Part shown: piece by piece, positions 44,211 through 55,514 of the stretch
How positions within the stretch are numbered: position 1 is the stretch's first letter
How the letters are laid out: the number at the start of each line of letters is the position of its first letter
Origin: Prostheceraeus crozeri
Taxonomy: Eukaryota > Platyhelminthes > Polycladida > Euryleptidae
Length of the DNA stretch: 64,000 bases
Assembly: GCA_907163375.1 (NCBI GenBank)
Contig: CAJQUW010009231.1
Location: 349,734-413,733 of the forward strand
Reading direction: 5' to 3'
Made by a program: the position numbers and the translations under genes
Notes under the pieces: generated by a model
Told to the model about the DNA's origin: nothing
Database searches by the model: none
The model's input: the letters and a program-made list of their open reading frames with translations, nothing else

Positions 44211-45595
44211 CAGGGGCGTCGTGCGCCGCAAAAACTTGAGCAGGCCCATTTTTGTGACATCATTGTTCATAAGTTTATGGGTCCACGCCACACCATTGAC
44301 TTTCACCCGTGACCGTGACCCTTGCTGTCAACCCCCATGCGCCTGTAGGCCTATAAATGTACATATTTTGAATTTTCTATTTCTTGCTATTCTGATTGTT
44401 GAATTCTAATTCATTCATTCGCCTTTTTACACTGTTTAAAGTGATGGCAACAGAGTTAAGATAAACAAGTTTTATATTTCATTATCTCTGAAAAATTACG
44501 TGATACACGTAGACAACACACCGCTTTGGAGATATCTGAAACTCAGCTATTTAACAATTCAATCTTCGAAAACACGATTGACAAGGGAAACAATCTACCT
44601 ACTGAGTATTATAAGCTGGTACTCTCACAAAATCTAGTGGTGTGGATCGAAAACAATTCAAAAAAGCAGATGCTGTTGAAAGACATAGGTCTACATGCTG
44701 ACAAAATATCACTGTGTATGCCTAAACAAGGAAGTGGTGTAGTGCATGTGTTTCATATGATCAAGAAAACAATAACGAGGATGAAAAAGCTTGTAAAAAT
44801 GGTGCTGTGAAGTCTAACAATTAGGCATAAAAAGTACAACTGGTTATGAGGAAAATTACACGTCTACAAAAAATGATTCTAAGAAAATCTGTTGGCATGG
44901 CATGGATTCATCAGTCGTCTTTGGATTCAGTCACACAAAAATCGGTAAAACAAATTTCGGTACTATGAAGGCAGTTCCTGCACAAAAAATTAAATTGGTT
45001 GAGGGTAAACTACACGTCAACAAAAAATGATTCTAAGAAAATCTATCGGCATGGTATCATGGATTTCATCAATCGTCTTTGGATTTCATGGCACAAGCAC
45101 AAACTTGGGATAAGCTATGAACTTACATTGTTAGATCTAGCAATAAAAACGAGAATAGGAAATTTCTGTGTTATACACGTACATGTACAAGCAAACGTCA
45201 CACAATTATGTGTATGTATACACCGGTAATACACATGTAGGCCTACCGGTATAGGCCTCTACATGTAAACTGCATGCATTACATTTAAAATGTTTCATAA
45301 AAGCAGCTTGCACACTTGTAATTGTATAGGCCTAATGTTGCTGATATGCTAGGCTGCTAACACTAACTGTAATCAGAATGCTTTCATACATACAATGTAG
45401 AAAAACCGATTTACAACTTGAAGTATAGACTGGTCTTGAAATACACTGTTTGCACGTACATACAATTGGTTTCTTCTTGTATAGGCCTAGTTAATTTTAT
45501 GTCCTAAATCTTAAATCTACGGGTACATGTAGATGGGCATATAGAGACCACAAGTAAAGAGCTGCTTTTATGATAGATTTCGCACAGTGGAAAAG

Positions 45596-47348
45596 CTATT
45601 TGCGACGCTCAGCAAATGATTCCCAGAAGTAGTCCCGGCAAGCGGCCAGTAATAGCTTCTGGGATCGAGCTGCTTCAACTGCAATGACCATCAAGTCATT
45701 TAGACGGTCCTGGTTCAATGTGGTTCCTAAGTTGTTTTTAACAAACTTCAACGCGGAAAAAGAACGCTCACAAGATGATGATGTTACGGGCAAAGTCAGT
45801 ACAAGGCGGTACAACTTGGCTAAAGATGCAAGCATTTTGTGCTGATTGTTATTTACCATGTACAAATATAAGTTGTGCACGTCATTTGGTGCGGTTTGCG
45901 TTGAAGATAAATGGTGTACAAAAAGTTGGTATTCCGCTTTAAGCGTATCTGAACATGGAATATCACGGGGATAAAATGTTGCCAGTGTCAACAAAGAATT
46001 CAAATTCTGAAGTGACGGCGACTCAAGAGCTTGTATTGATTTCAATAGTGGATTTAGTTCAATACTAAATCGTGATTGCAAAGCATTGAGCATGAGATCT
46101 ATGACCTCATAGTAGAATTCAACGCGACATTCCTGTTTAAAATCAAAGCAGGTCTGATTTGCAGAATTTGCATCGATTCTTGAGGACACCTTTCTGCGAC
46201 GGGGAGCAATAACTTCAACGCCAATGCTTGCTGCCATTGATTCGGCTCGATCCCAATATTCATCATATTTCTCTTGATTTCTCTGAGATTGAATTGCAGC
46301 GATCAATGCTTCAACAAGGGATACAGCAGAAGAAATGTCTATCTTGGATGATTGCAAAGATTTTGATGCAATATCACAAAGCTTCAAAATTTCAACGAAC
46401 ACTGTTAGACAGAGACAAAATTTGAAATTCATGCTATTGTGAAGAGAAATTGCATTTCCAGCAGTATCTGAGTCGTACTTTGCATCTGTCGAAATGTCAT
46501 TTAGCGTCCGTGCAACTGCGGTGATATTGTTCGCCAACACAGTGCAATTTTGGGAACGTGAACACCAACGAGTAGTACTCAGTGACGTCAATCTACCTGT
46601 ATGATGCACCGTCTCATCATTGTCATCCTTAGACTGCTCATCTTTTTGAATCTCTTTTAAGAGACCGTGTCGTTTGGTCGATTGTTCAATAAAATCGTAC
46701 AATTTCTGCGCAACACCGAAAAAGTTACGTGCAGTAACGTTGTGCGAACAGGTATCAACAACTACTAAATTCAAGCGATGGGCATAATAATGTACAAAGT
46801 GTGCCTCTGAACAATGTTCCTTCACACGAGCCTGTAATCCACGATATTGCCCCGCCATTGTCGCACACCCATCGTATCTCTGACCACGCAATTTGCTCAT
46901 GCTTAGGTCATATTTATTCAATAATGAGCACAATTGGTTATACAGGCTTTCACCGTCAGCGTGTTCTGCATGTGACATCTAGCAAGGCTTCAATCACGTC
47001 ACCCTCTTCTTTCACAAATCGAATAATCATTGAGAGCTGGTCTTTCTTGCTTGCATCAGGAGTAGTGTCAAGGCATATGGCGAAGTACACAGCATCCTTT
47101 ATTTCCTTGACTATATCTTCGCGAAGAAGTTGAGCACTACTATGGATCATCTCATTCTGAGAGGTTGGTGATGTATAACTAGGCCATGCTTTGGGATTTC
47201 GCTCTGATTTTTCCAGATGTGCTTTCGGTTGTTCATTCCACCTCCCAATCAAGTTTACAATTTCAAAAAATACTCCCCGGTTTGATGAGGTTGGACTTTC
47301 GTCGTGACCTCTGAAAGGCAATCTTAGTCGAGAAATTGTATTTGTCAC
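45596..47348 (-). pseudogene. hAT-family transposase (DUF4371 plus hAT dimerisation), one frameshift
   Basis: The upstream frame (47348-46956) has RLRLPFRGHDESPTSSNRG and FAICLDTTPDASKKDQLSMI (first catalytic aspartate region). The downstream frame (46978-45596, 460 aa) has KLRGQRYDGCATMAGQYRGL (second aspartate), STTRWCSR, and a C-terminal dimerisation region LYRLVLTLPVTSSSCERSFS...LNQDRLNDLMVIAVE. This is the ZMYM/DUF4371-type hAT arrangement. Homology passes from one frame to the other inside the 22-base overlap at about 46960-46975, so one indel breaks the gene. No BED finger is seen upstream, so the N-terminus may be missing. Confidence 0.8.
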
Positions 47349-47447
47349 ATCGAATAAAATGGGGAGAATGTTCTTTCGACTCTCTCTGTCCTTCCATCAT
47401 CCATCCAAGAAAGAGCTATCAAAGAAAGACATTGCGCATTATACAGC

Positions 47448-47680
47448 TACAATATGCAAAAAATCAAAGTGTGAATGTAGATTCAAGAAAAATTTTGCGA
47501 GGACAGGTGTTAGCATTTACGAAAATAATTTCTAAAAAATCACTTTTCGATACCTCAGCTACAATATGCAAAAAATCACAAGTGTGTATATTCAAGAAAA
47601 ATTTTGCGAGGACAGGTGTTAGCATTTACGAAAATAATTTCTAGAAAATCACTTTTCGATACCTCAGCTACATTCCTCTT
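47448..47680 (+). repeat. Tandem duplication of about 120 bp inside hAT-1
   Basis: tacaatatgcaaaaaatca to cacttttcgatacctcagc occurs twice with few differences (aagtgtgaatgtag versus caagtgtgtat). Confidence 0.7.
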
Positions 47681-49114
47681 CAATATGTTAAGTAATCCCT
47701 TCCATTCCCTTGCATGTGCAATGTACATCGCACGTATGTACATGTGTAGAAATGCAAAAGAGACAAAGACTTTGCTTCTGCATTATACTTCATGAAAGAA
47801 CATTGTTGAAATCATAAATTAGATGTTGTCTTCATGATCGGCTTGTATCCAAACATATAGGCCTGCATACAAGTGTAGAAACGAAGTGTCTAAAATTTCG
47901 TGACATACCTTAGCTGTGCATTCAATCCAATTGCAGTTGCAGCATAATGTCGACGAAAATTAGAGTCAAGGTCACAAAATTCACAGGATGCGTTTTACAC
48001 TTGTCAGCACATTTCATAGAAGCGATGTTATTCGTCGTGACTCGTGCAAGAATGTTTTAGATATCTTGGATGATGATTTTCATTGTAACGTTCTTGTAGT
48101 TGCATATGCCCGACATATATGCTCGAACTTGGAGAAATGAATTTTGGTGTTTCGATGAAAAAGGACGGCGGAGATAGATGGAAGAAAGCTCTCGACTTTG
48201 TAAGCTTGCTCACGGTTCTGAGATCAATGCATAAAGTGTATAAACAAAAGTCGGTCTTAAATTTTGTGGAATGAGCTCGGTTAAAATGTATATTGATATG
48301 TTTCGTTCAAGTTGCTAGGAGGAGGAGGATATACATGTAACTTGCACATGGACGACCGACGTAGACAGCTTATTAAGTCTTCAGCAATGATGTTACAAAC
48401 AAGTGGCAGCCGTACAGTCAGAGTCTCTGACTCAGAGACTCGAAATGAGACCGCATTGAAGAGCAGATCGACTTTTGTGACTTCATGCGGCTGCGTGCAG
48501 TCAGATGTCCTTGTCCGTCTAACCGTCACATTGTGCGGAAAATAGCTTCAAGCAAATCCCGAAGCGAGTTTTCATGGTGATGGTGACGCTGTGCAGTTGC
48601 CAGAAATCACGTGATTTCATTCAAAGCAGTCGCTGTGACTCGGCTAGGCAAAGCACCGTGGCTAGGCGCAGTCATCAATGAGAGCAGCAGTTTATTGTAT
48701 GACACTTCATCCGACGACGGTGTGCGGATAGAAATGTACTGAACAGAGAGTTAGTCCTACCGCTTCTGCCGTCGTCAGTTGGGTTAGCTGGTAGGCCAAC
48801 TTTGGGAAAAGTGTAGACAGAAAAAAAAGGACGGCAATTTCTTGTGTTCAAAATCTTGAGCAGGCCAGAGCCTGCTCTGGCCTCAATGGCACGACGCCAC
48901 TGTATATAAGTAAAATAAAATCCCAATAGAAGTCAATCAAAAGTAAGGAATTCTCCCCACCGGTTGCGTCTGTTTTACAGACTTTTCAAGGGACTAATGA
49001 ATGTATTTGTATTTTCAAAAAGAAGAAATACATGGACATAGATGAGCGTTTAGACATTATAGATATTAAGAAGAGTTATAGGTAACTACGTGCATAGACA
49101 TATAAGTTTTTCTA

Positions 49115-50007
49115 TCACCGATAGCTTATGGTTGAGTACTTTGGCCTATTGAAAGTACCAGCATTTCTCCAATTTCTGTAATATCGGTACCTTTGATGAG
49201 CGGTTAAATTGACATCGTATTGGAAATTATCACGCTCTTGTTGATAAGGGTAATGTGATGTAGGCCCAGCGTGATGGTAGTCTTCTTCTCTCCAAATGTT
49301 TTCACTTCCATTAATATAGTTGCGTTTATTTCCATTATCATTCTTTTCTTTTCTTGTTAGCCAATTTCGATTCTTTGAAGAATTCTTTTGTGGCAAAAGC
49401 TTATTTTTCGTTTCTATTGATATTAAATGTTTTTCAGAAATGAAGAATTGTTTCTTGTTCTCCCAAATCATAGCACTATGTTCTTCTTCTTTACGAGTTA
49501 ATTCTTCCCATTGATCAAGATGAATTTCAGCTTCTTCTTCGCCATAATATTGATTAAAAGTTCTGCCATCTCTTTGTCAACATTTTCTACCATTTTAGAT
49601 TTTATATCAGCTGTTAATTTCAATCTTTTAATTTCGTATTCACATTTGTTTAAACAAAAATCTTTTCTAAGTTCATTTTGCCTTTCAGTTTCTTGTTCAA
49701 TTGGTTGTTTAAATAATTTTCTAGGGAGTTTTGGAATTGGTTTTTGTAGGGCTGTTTTATAGATTTCAGTCAGTGCATTATTTCTAAGCGCTTCGTAGAA
49801 GCAAAATTTTCGTTGCTGTAACTTTTTGTTGAAATGTATCGTTGGAATTCTTGTTTTCGCTGCTTCCTTGGATAAGCTACAAAGTTCCCCATTTATTCCA
49901 TCTATCCCTTTCTTTATTTCTGTGATTTCAGGTACACATTTCTCTTTTTTGCATTCATCTTTCATACATTCCAAATCTTCGCGCACAGTTTTAAAATGAA
50001 GGTGCAC
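49115..50007 (-). pseudogene. Unrecognised lysine-rich ORFs, possibly a Penelope-like N-terminal region
   Basis: Frame 50007-49498 (169 aa) is rich in lysine and glutamate with coiled-coil-like stretches (KCEYEIKRLKLTADIKSKM, VDKEMAELLINIMAKKK). Frame 49471-49115 continues with YHHAGPTSHYPYQ and aromatic/arginine-rich residues. No catalytic motif. The composition fits the poorly conserved N-terminal part of some retroelement proteins, and inverted copies of cttctattggga flank it (48920-48935 and 50212-50225). I cannot prove it belongs to a PLE. Confidence 0.35.
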
Positions 50008-50149
50008 AGATCACCGAATCTGAGTGTTAAGGAATCCACCTTTTGTGTTAAAATTTCAATTTTCTCTTCTAAATTTGATCCATGTACTCCATTCCTAGTA
50101 GATGATTGCCTCCATTGAGTATCCATTTTTGAAAAGAAGTATACGAAAA

Positions 50150-50265
50150 AATAGGATGTTCAAAAATGGGCAGTTAATAAGTAAAATATTGTAAAATAAG
50201 TAAAATATCTTCTATTGGGATTCTATTTTACTTATTAACTGACCATTTTTGAACATCCCATTTTA
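50150..50265. repeat. Palindrome
   Basis: ggatgttcaaaaatgg-cagttaataagtaaaat on the left is mirrored by attttacttattaactg-ccatttttgaacatcc on the right, around a 30-base middle. Confidence 0.75.
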
Positions 50266-50277
50266 TATATACGTGCG

Positions 50278-50301
50278 TATATATATATATATATATATAT
50301 C
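50278..50301. repeat. (TA)n microsatellite
   Basis: A run of TA repeats. Confidence 0.85.
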
Positions 50302-50437
50302 GAAAGTTATAACACAAGAAAAAAACCATTTAAACCTTGCCGATCGATTTCAGCCACTCTGGGCTTGTCAAGTCAATTAACTGATTCTATATTGAACATA
50401 ATTACAAAAATATCACATTCATTTGAAAACAAAGAAA

Positions 50438-51265
50438 TCAAATTGCATTCAATGGGGGATGAAATAAGTTGATAAACATAGATTCTTTAGATTCACGATC
50501 TAAACGATTAGCATCCGGGGACAACTGAAAAAAGGGAATAGCACTGAAGTTCCCACCGCCACAACTTGATATGTGCTTGCTGACCTGTAGGATTGTGTAT
50601 CTGTTATCTTTGATGTGTTGTCGATGTAATGTCATGCGGTGTCAGAAAATGTCTCCTGTTTGTCCGATGTAAAATTTGTTACATCCACCGCATATGAGTT
50701 TGTAGATGACATTGTCAAACTTACAATCCAAGTTTCTTCTGATTTGAAATCAATCAGAATCAGGGGTTTCAAAATCAATTTTGTTACTTTCGATCATTAT
50801 GTTACAGCTTTTACATCTTGGTTCATGGTCACTCCTCTTATTGTCATTCTGTTATTTTGGATCAATATGGACTGAAGTGACTTAGGTTGTTTATACGCCT
50901 TCATAAAAGAGCAATCGCGAAATGTAGGTAAAAGATTCAACATGCTGGAAATAGGACGAATAACCTTATTGTATATATCTGGGTTGCTTTTATTGAATTC
51001 ATGAATAAAAGGGAAAATGTTGTTTTTCATCGGTTTTTGTTCACCAGGCTCAGAAGAATTTGCTTTAGTAATGGCATCATCAATTAAAGAAAGTGGATAA
51101 TTTAGAGATAATAAGCAACGTTTTAGTTCTAAATAACGATTGGTTCTTGTGGTTTCGTCTGACACTATTATTTTGATCCAACGCGCTAAATTATATGGAA
51201 TGTTCTTCAGTACATGAGGAGGATGCGCAGAATGGAATGGGACATACCTCATAGTGTCTGTTTCT

Positions 51266-51324
<59 letters not shown>

Positions 51325-51416
51325 TATATAAAGATATCGGTGCTGATTATGCCGCTATCCATATCTTTAGAAACCATTACACCTAGAAAATTTAAAGAAA
51401 CAGCATTCATCTCATC
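50438..51416 (-). pseudogene. Penelope-like element PLE-2, RT end and GIY-YIG
   Basis: The minus strand, from 51416 down, gives NAVSLNFLGVMVSKDMDSGI (RT motif 6-7 region 'FL-V'), a (TA)n-encoded Tyr/Ile run at 51269-51320, then MRYVPFHSAHPPHVLKNIPY and ELKRCLLSLNYPLSLIDDAI (thumb-like region), and in shifted frames VIYKLICGGCNKFYIGQTGD and RQHIKDNRYTILQVSKHISS (GIY-YIG). At least two frameshifts. The RT continues upstream on the far side of hAT-2, at 53735-53777. Confidence 0.7.
51269..51320. repeat. (TA)n microsatellite inside the PLE-2 frame
   Basis: About 25 TA repeats. It would read as alternating Tyr and Ile without a stop, so it does not itself close the frame. Confidence 0.85.
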
Positions 51417-53726
51417 AGGGCTGTGGAGCCGATGCGTTATCTCATCGGCTCTTGCTCCAGGACACTGATGTGAAAGGCTCCGGCTCCGGCTCCGACTTCA
51501 AATTCAGGTTCTATCTATGCTGGTTATCCTGGATCCGTTGAACGGGTTTTTTGGAAAACGGTGTGGCCTTTAGAGGCTTGCTACAATCATCAAATTAGTT
51601 TTCATTAACAAGCAACGACTTAAGTTAATAATAAAAATGATAATGGCCTATTAACATACTTGTCATATATTTTTGCATGAATTGACTAACTCTGAAAGAT
51701 AAAATAAAGTTATAGTCTGGATTGGTTAAATTAGACAAAGATCTCCCGCACTGGCTAAATATAAATTGGCCTAGCCTGCAACCAGTCTACTACGAGGCTA
51801 CATTAAATAAGACCACATGAGTGATGATGATATACCAAATTAGCCGTCACAGGGGGCAAATAGTAGTATAAGCTTTTTGACAAAGCTTGAATATGAAACT
51901 GGATAGCGTATGCCTCTAAATAGCTTATAGGGCCTGTATCTACTCGAACATGGAAAGGGTATAGGCTATATAGCCAAATATACCGTATCAATAAAGATAT
52001 CAATTGCTTTATTGAATATTAATGTGTATATAGACTAGCTTAGGTTGTTATTGTTATTTGTTATTGCCTTTATCCAATAGTCTGTTGATCCATGAACAAT
52101 ATGATCGGTGGGCAGCCCACGACTCATCATCTGTAGAAATTGTAATTTAGATAGTCTCATTGCAGTGTAAGCTAGAAATGTACAATTGAAAATTTTACTT
52201 AAAAAAATAATATCTAATTTAAGACGAGTTTTGTAATTCTATGCAGCATACTTAATAAGTTAAGGCTTAGCTTACATTATGTTAATTTCGTATTTTTCAT
52301 TATGGCGTAAAGTTGCACTAAATAATTCATCAATGATTCATGTACATGTATATTACTATATTCAATTTATGTATAACATATTACCACTATTCCTCTGATG
52401 ATGGTTAGGCTGATGAAACTGAACCCGGAGTATCACACAGCATGTTGCAGGGTGCAATGCATAATAAAAATTTGACTGCGAGCACCGTGCAGAAATCCCA
52501 TCTACTTTGCTAGCTTTCGAATGCGCGTGTGGTTTAATGTCACAGACAATAGAAAAGGGAGGTCAAAAGGCGTCTTTATTGAGAGCGTCTCAGTCTTTTT
52601 TATTGTTTACATATAAGTCAGCATAAAGTGTTGACAGACGGAAAAAATAGTAATGAAAATTCTTGAAATCCATAGGTCTATGACATTTGGGTAAATATTA
52701 TTACACAAGACGGCTCTTGTGCAGTCCTCCCCCCATTTTTTTCTCTGGTCAAAAGATGCAACACCATTGGATGTCCGTTTCAGCATCACCGGTTTGAGTG
52801 AATCATTCCGTGTTGCTGTAAAAATCTACGTTGGTAATTGCGATGTCATAGTCGCAAACTTCGTCAGCAAGTCAACATTGTAATTTGCTTTCGGGTTTTT
52901 TCGCATTGAAATATACCCTTTGAATTTTGAAGTCAAAGGAAATTCATTGTGAATGAGATACCTTTAGAATAATAAGGCGCTACTAGAAGTGGCTGGGTCG
53001 ATTATTGCTATAACCATGCGAGGACTTGTAGTCAGATCATTCGTGTGAGTGTGACGAGTTATCCCTCCAATCAAAATTGATCAAATTGAATAATCGATTG
53101 TTTTGAAAAATGTAGGTGGGGGGACTGCACAAGAGCCTACAATACAATCTAAGGAAATTGGCATTGTCACAGATGCCAGCAGCTTCTGCCAGTAGCCATA
53201 CCGATAGATGGTAACCTACATAGTAAACGTATTAGATTTAAGACATTGCGCAAGAAATGTAGCTATATTATCTTTGCTGACTGAACTAAAAATGTGTACA
53301 TAAATGACTGGCGACTTGTCTCTAGGAATCTACAATCATCTAGTTAGCATGCATATAACAAGTCTTCAAATTAATGGATTTTGGAGAATACGTTGTCACT
53401 AAAAGCTATGGAAATTGGTCTTACGAAACATATGTAATATAAAAATATTACACATGTGTGTAAATATAATAAGCTTACATATAATACAAAAGAAGGCGGC
53501 AACTGCAAAAAAAGATATCGTGGAGGACAGATCATTGGTATACTTAAAAGACATCTTTAGATTTCAAATGATTTAATTTTTTTATGATGCCAATTAATAC
53601 CTTTCAAAATTCTAGATTTATATCAAAGCTCAAACTATCGGAGCCGGAGCCGGAGCCTTTGTTACAAATCGGCTCCGGCTCCGACCAAAACCATCGGCTC
53701 CTTAAAGCTCCGGCTCCACAGCCCTG
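51417..53726. mobile_element. hAT element 2, non-autonomous, 8-bp TSD
   Basis: CAGGGCTGTGGAGCC (51417) and ggctccacagccctg (to 53726), flanked by CATCTCAT at 51409-51416 and 53727-53734. Both ends continue with GC-rich ggctccggctcc repeats. The 2.3-kb inside has no transposase; short frames are unsupported. Removing it would bring the PLE-2 RT coding (ITFTYEM | NAVSLNFLG) together, so it jumped into PLE-2. Confidence 0.85.
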
Positions 53727-53734
53727 CATCTCAT

Positions 53735-53773
53735 AGGTAAATGTAATTGAGGAATCTAAATTATCGATTATTT

Positions 53774-53777
<4 letters not shown>
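53735..53777 (-). pseudogene. PLE-2 RT remainder upstream of hAT-2
   Basis: Minus-strand IIDNLDSSITFTYEM, the 'I-FT-E' phrase of Penelope-like reverse transcriptases, stops at hAT-2. It is bounded upstream by another (TA)n tract. Confidence 0.6.

Positions 53778-53826
<49 letters not shown>
53778..53826. repeat. (TA)n microsatellite
   Basis: About 24 TA repeats at the 5' limit of PLE-2. Confidence 0.9.
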
Positions 53827-53829
<3 letters not shown>

Positions 53830-53960
53830 CAAAATAGTGAAATCAAAAAATGGAAATTAATACGACAAATAGTAACCCACGCAGAAGGCAAAAAGAAAAA
53901 GCACAATTTTGTATCCCAAACCGGTTTCATCTGTGTTCCAGGCTTCTCACGGCAACTGAA

Positions 53961-54542
53961 TTATATTACAAAAATTCTAACTGAAGCATGCAAATTATCA
54001 ACATAACACAATAGATATATGACACTAATCATATGTACTGAAATGGAAAAGGAAATCATAGATTTTTCGGGATGAGCGCAGTGAGATTCTGTGGTACTGG
54101 TGCATGTTACTCGCTTAATATGATTTACATTTAATTTTGGTTTTAAGATATTTATACACATTTTTTCTTTTAGTTCTCTCATGCCTCTGTCACTTCCATT
54201 CGGTAATTTATATATTGGCATAATCCAGAATGGGGGATCTTCATTTTTTGCACATGCAGATATGTGTTTGCTGGCGTGTAAAATGGCATATTTATTTTCT
54301 CTAACCTGCTGTCTATGCACCCTTACTCTAGAACGAAAAATATCTCCTGTTTGCCCCACATAAAGCTCACCACAACCCCCACACTTCATAGCATATATGA
54401 GATCCTTTGTGTTACAATTCATATTTGATCTAATTTCGAAAGATTTCATTTCTCCATTTATCTTATAAAATAAAGTTGTGCCCTCTATTAAACAATTGCA
54501 GCATTCACATCTACTGTCTCCACATTTTGTAACACCGATCAA
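53961..54542 (-). pseudogene. PLE GIY-YIG endonuclease fragment, inverted copy 1
   Basis: Encodes MIGVTKCGDSRCECCNC, then DLIYAMKCGGCGELYVGQTG (GIY-YIG motifs), RVRVHRQQV and HASKHISACAKNE, ending in INILKPKLNVNHIK. The cysteine cluster before the endonuclease (C-x5-C-x-CC-x-C) is usual in this PLE group. No RT in this copy. It is the mirror image of 54587-55273. Confidence 0.75.
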
Positions 54543-54586
54543 ATCCTGCGATCTTCCAGAAAATTGTCAATCCTATATTTAATAGT

Positions 54587-55273
54587 TTGAAAGTGACGTC
54601 GACTTTCAAAAATCATGGAATAAGACTCTCATACCGTCAGCCTCCTTCATTACTACATCAACTTAGAAATAACAACAGGAAAACTTTGATCGGTGTTACA
54701 AAATGTGGAGACAGTAGATGTGAATGCTGCAATTGTTTAATAGAGGGCACAACTTTATTTTATAAGATAAATGGAGAAATGAAATCTTTCGAAATTAGAT
54801 CAAATATGAATTGTAACACAAAGGATCTCATATATGCTATGAAGTGTGGGGGTTGTGGTGAGCTTTATGTGGGGCAAACAGGAGATATTTTTCGTTCTAG
54901 AGTAAGGGTGCATAGACAGCAGGTTAGAGAAAATAAATATGCCATTTTACACACCAGCAAATACATATCTGCATGTGCAAAAAATGAAGATCCCCCATTC
55001 TGGATTATGCCAATATATAAATTACCGAATGGAAGTGACAGAGGCATGAGAGAACTAAAAGAAAAAATGTGTATAAATATCTTAAAACCAAAATTAAATG
55101 TAAATCATATTAAGCGAGTAACATGCACCAGTACCACAGAATCTCACTGCGCTCATCCCGAAAAATCTATGATTTCCTTTTCCATTTCTGGTATATTTTC
55201 GAAATTTATGCTGGCAGGGAAAGTAAGAATTGCGGTCAGATGGGTCACCAATATATATCTTTTTCGAAGATGA
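54587..55273 (+). pseudogene. PLE GIY-YIG endonuclease fragment, inverted copy 2
   Basis: Nearly the same protein as the minus copy (HTSKYISACAKNE here, HASKHISACAKNE there), with a slightly longer start (LLHQLRNNNRKTL). The two copies diverge from a spacer of about 150 bases, and homology ends near 54063 and 55175. Head-to-head PLE fragments like this are known from inverted 5' joins of Penelope elements. Confidence 0.75.
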
Positions 55274-55514
55274 AAACGTCGCAAAAATCAAAAACTGAAA
55301 TAATTATTTAGTCTCTACCGGTTTCAATTGGCAACAAGATGACAGAGATTGACCAATCTTCATCAGGAGAAATATAAAAAGAGGACATTTAGTCCCTACA
55401 ATTTTAAACGACAAACAGTTTTAAAAAATTCCATTATATGCATGCATAGACTACCTAGACATTCTAAGATATATTCCAAGATATTCTATATCATAAAAAT
55501 AGAAATCACAAAAG

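Larger units (their letters stand above)
44211..48902 (-). mobile_element. hAT element 1 with 8-bp TSD
   Basis: Left end CAGGGGCGTCGTGC (44211), right end gcacgacgccactg (to 48902), and an identical 8-base TATATAAG at 44203-44210 and 48903-48910. A ttgagcaggcc word follows each terminus inward. It encodes the transposase at 45596-47348. 44.2-45.6 kb and 47.7-48.9 kb show no other supported gene. Confidence 0.85.

Noticed and set aside
44526..44810. 94-aa ORF inside hAT-1
   Set aside because: No domain, no splice support, and it lies in AT-rich sequence where such frames are expected.
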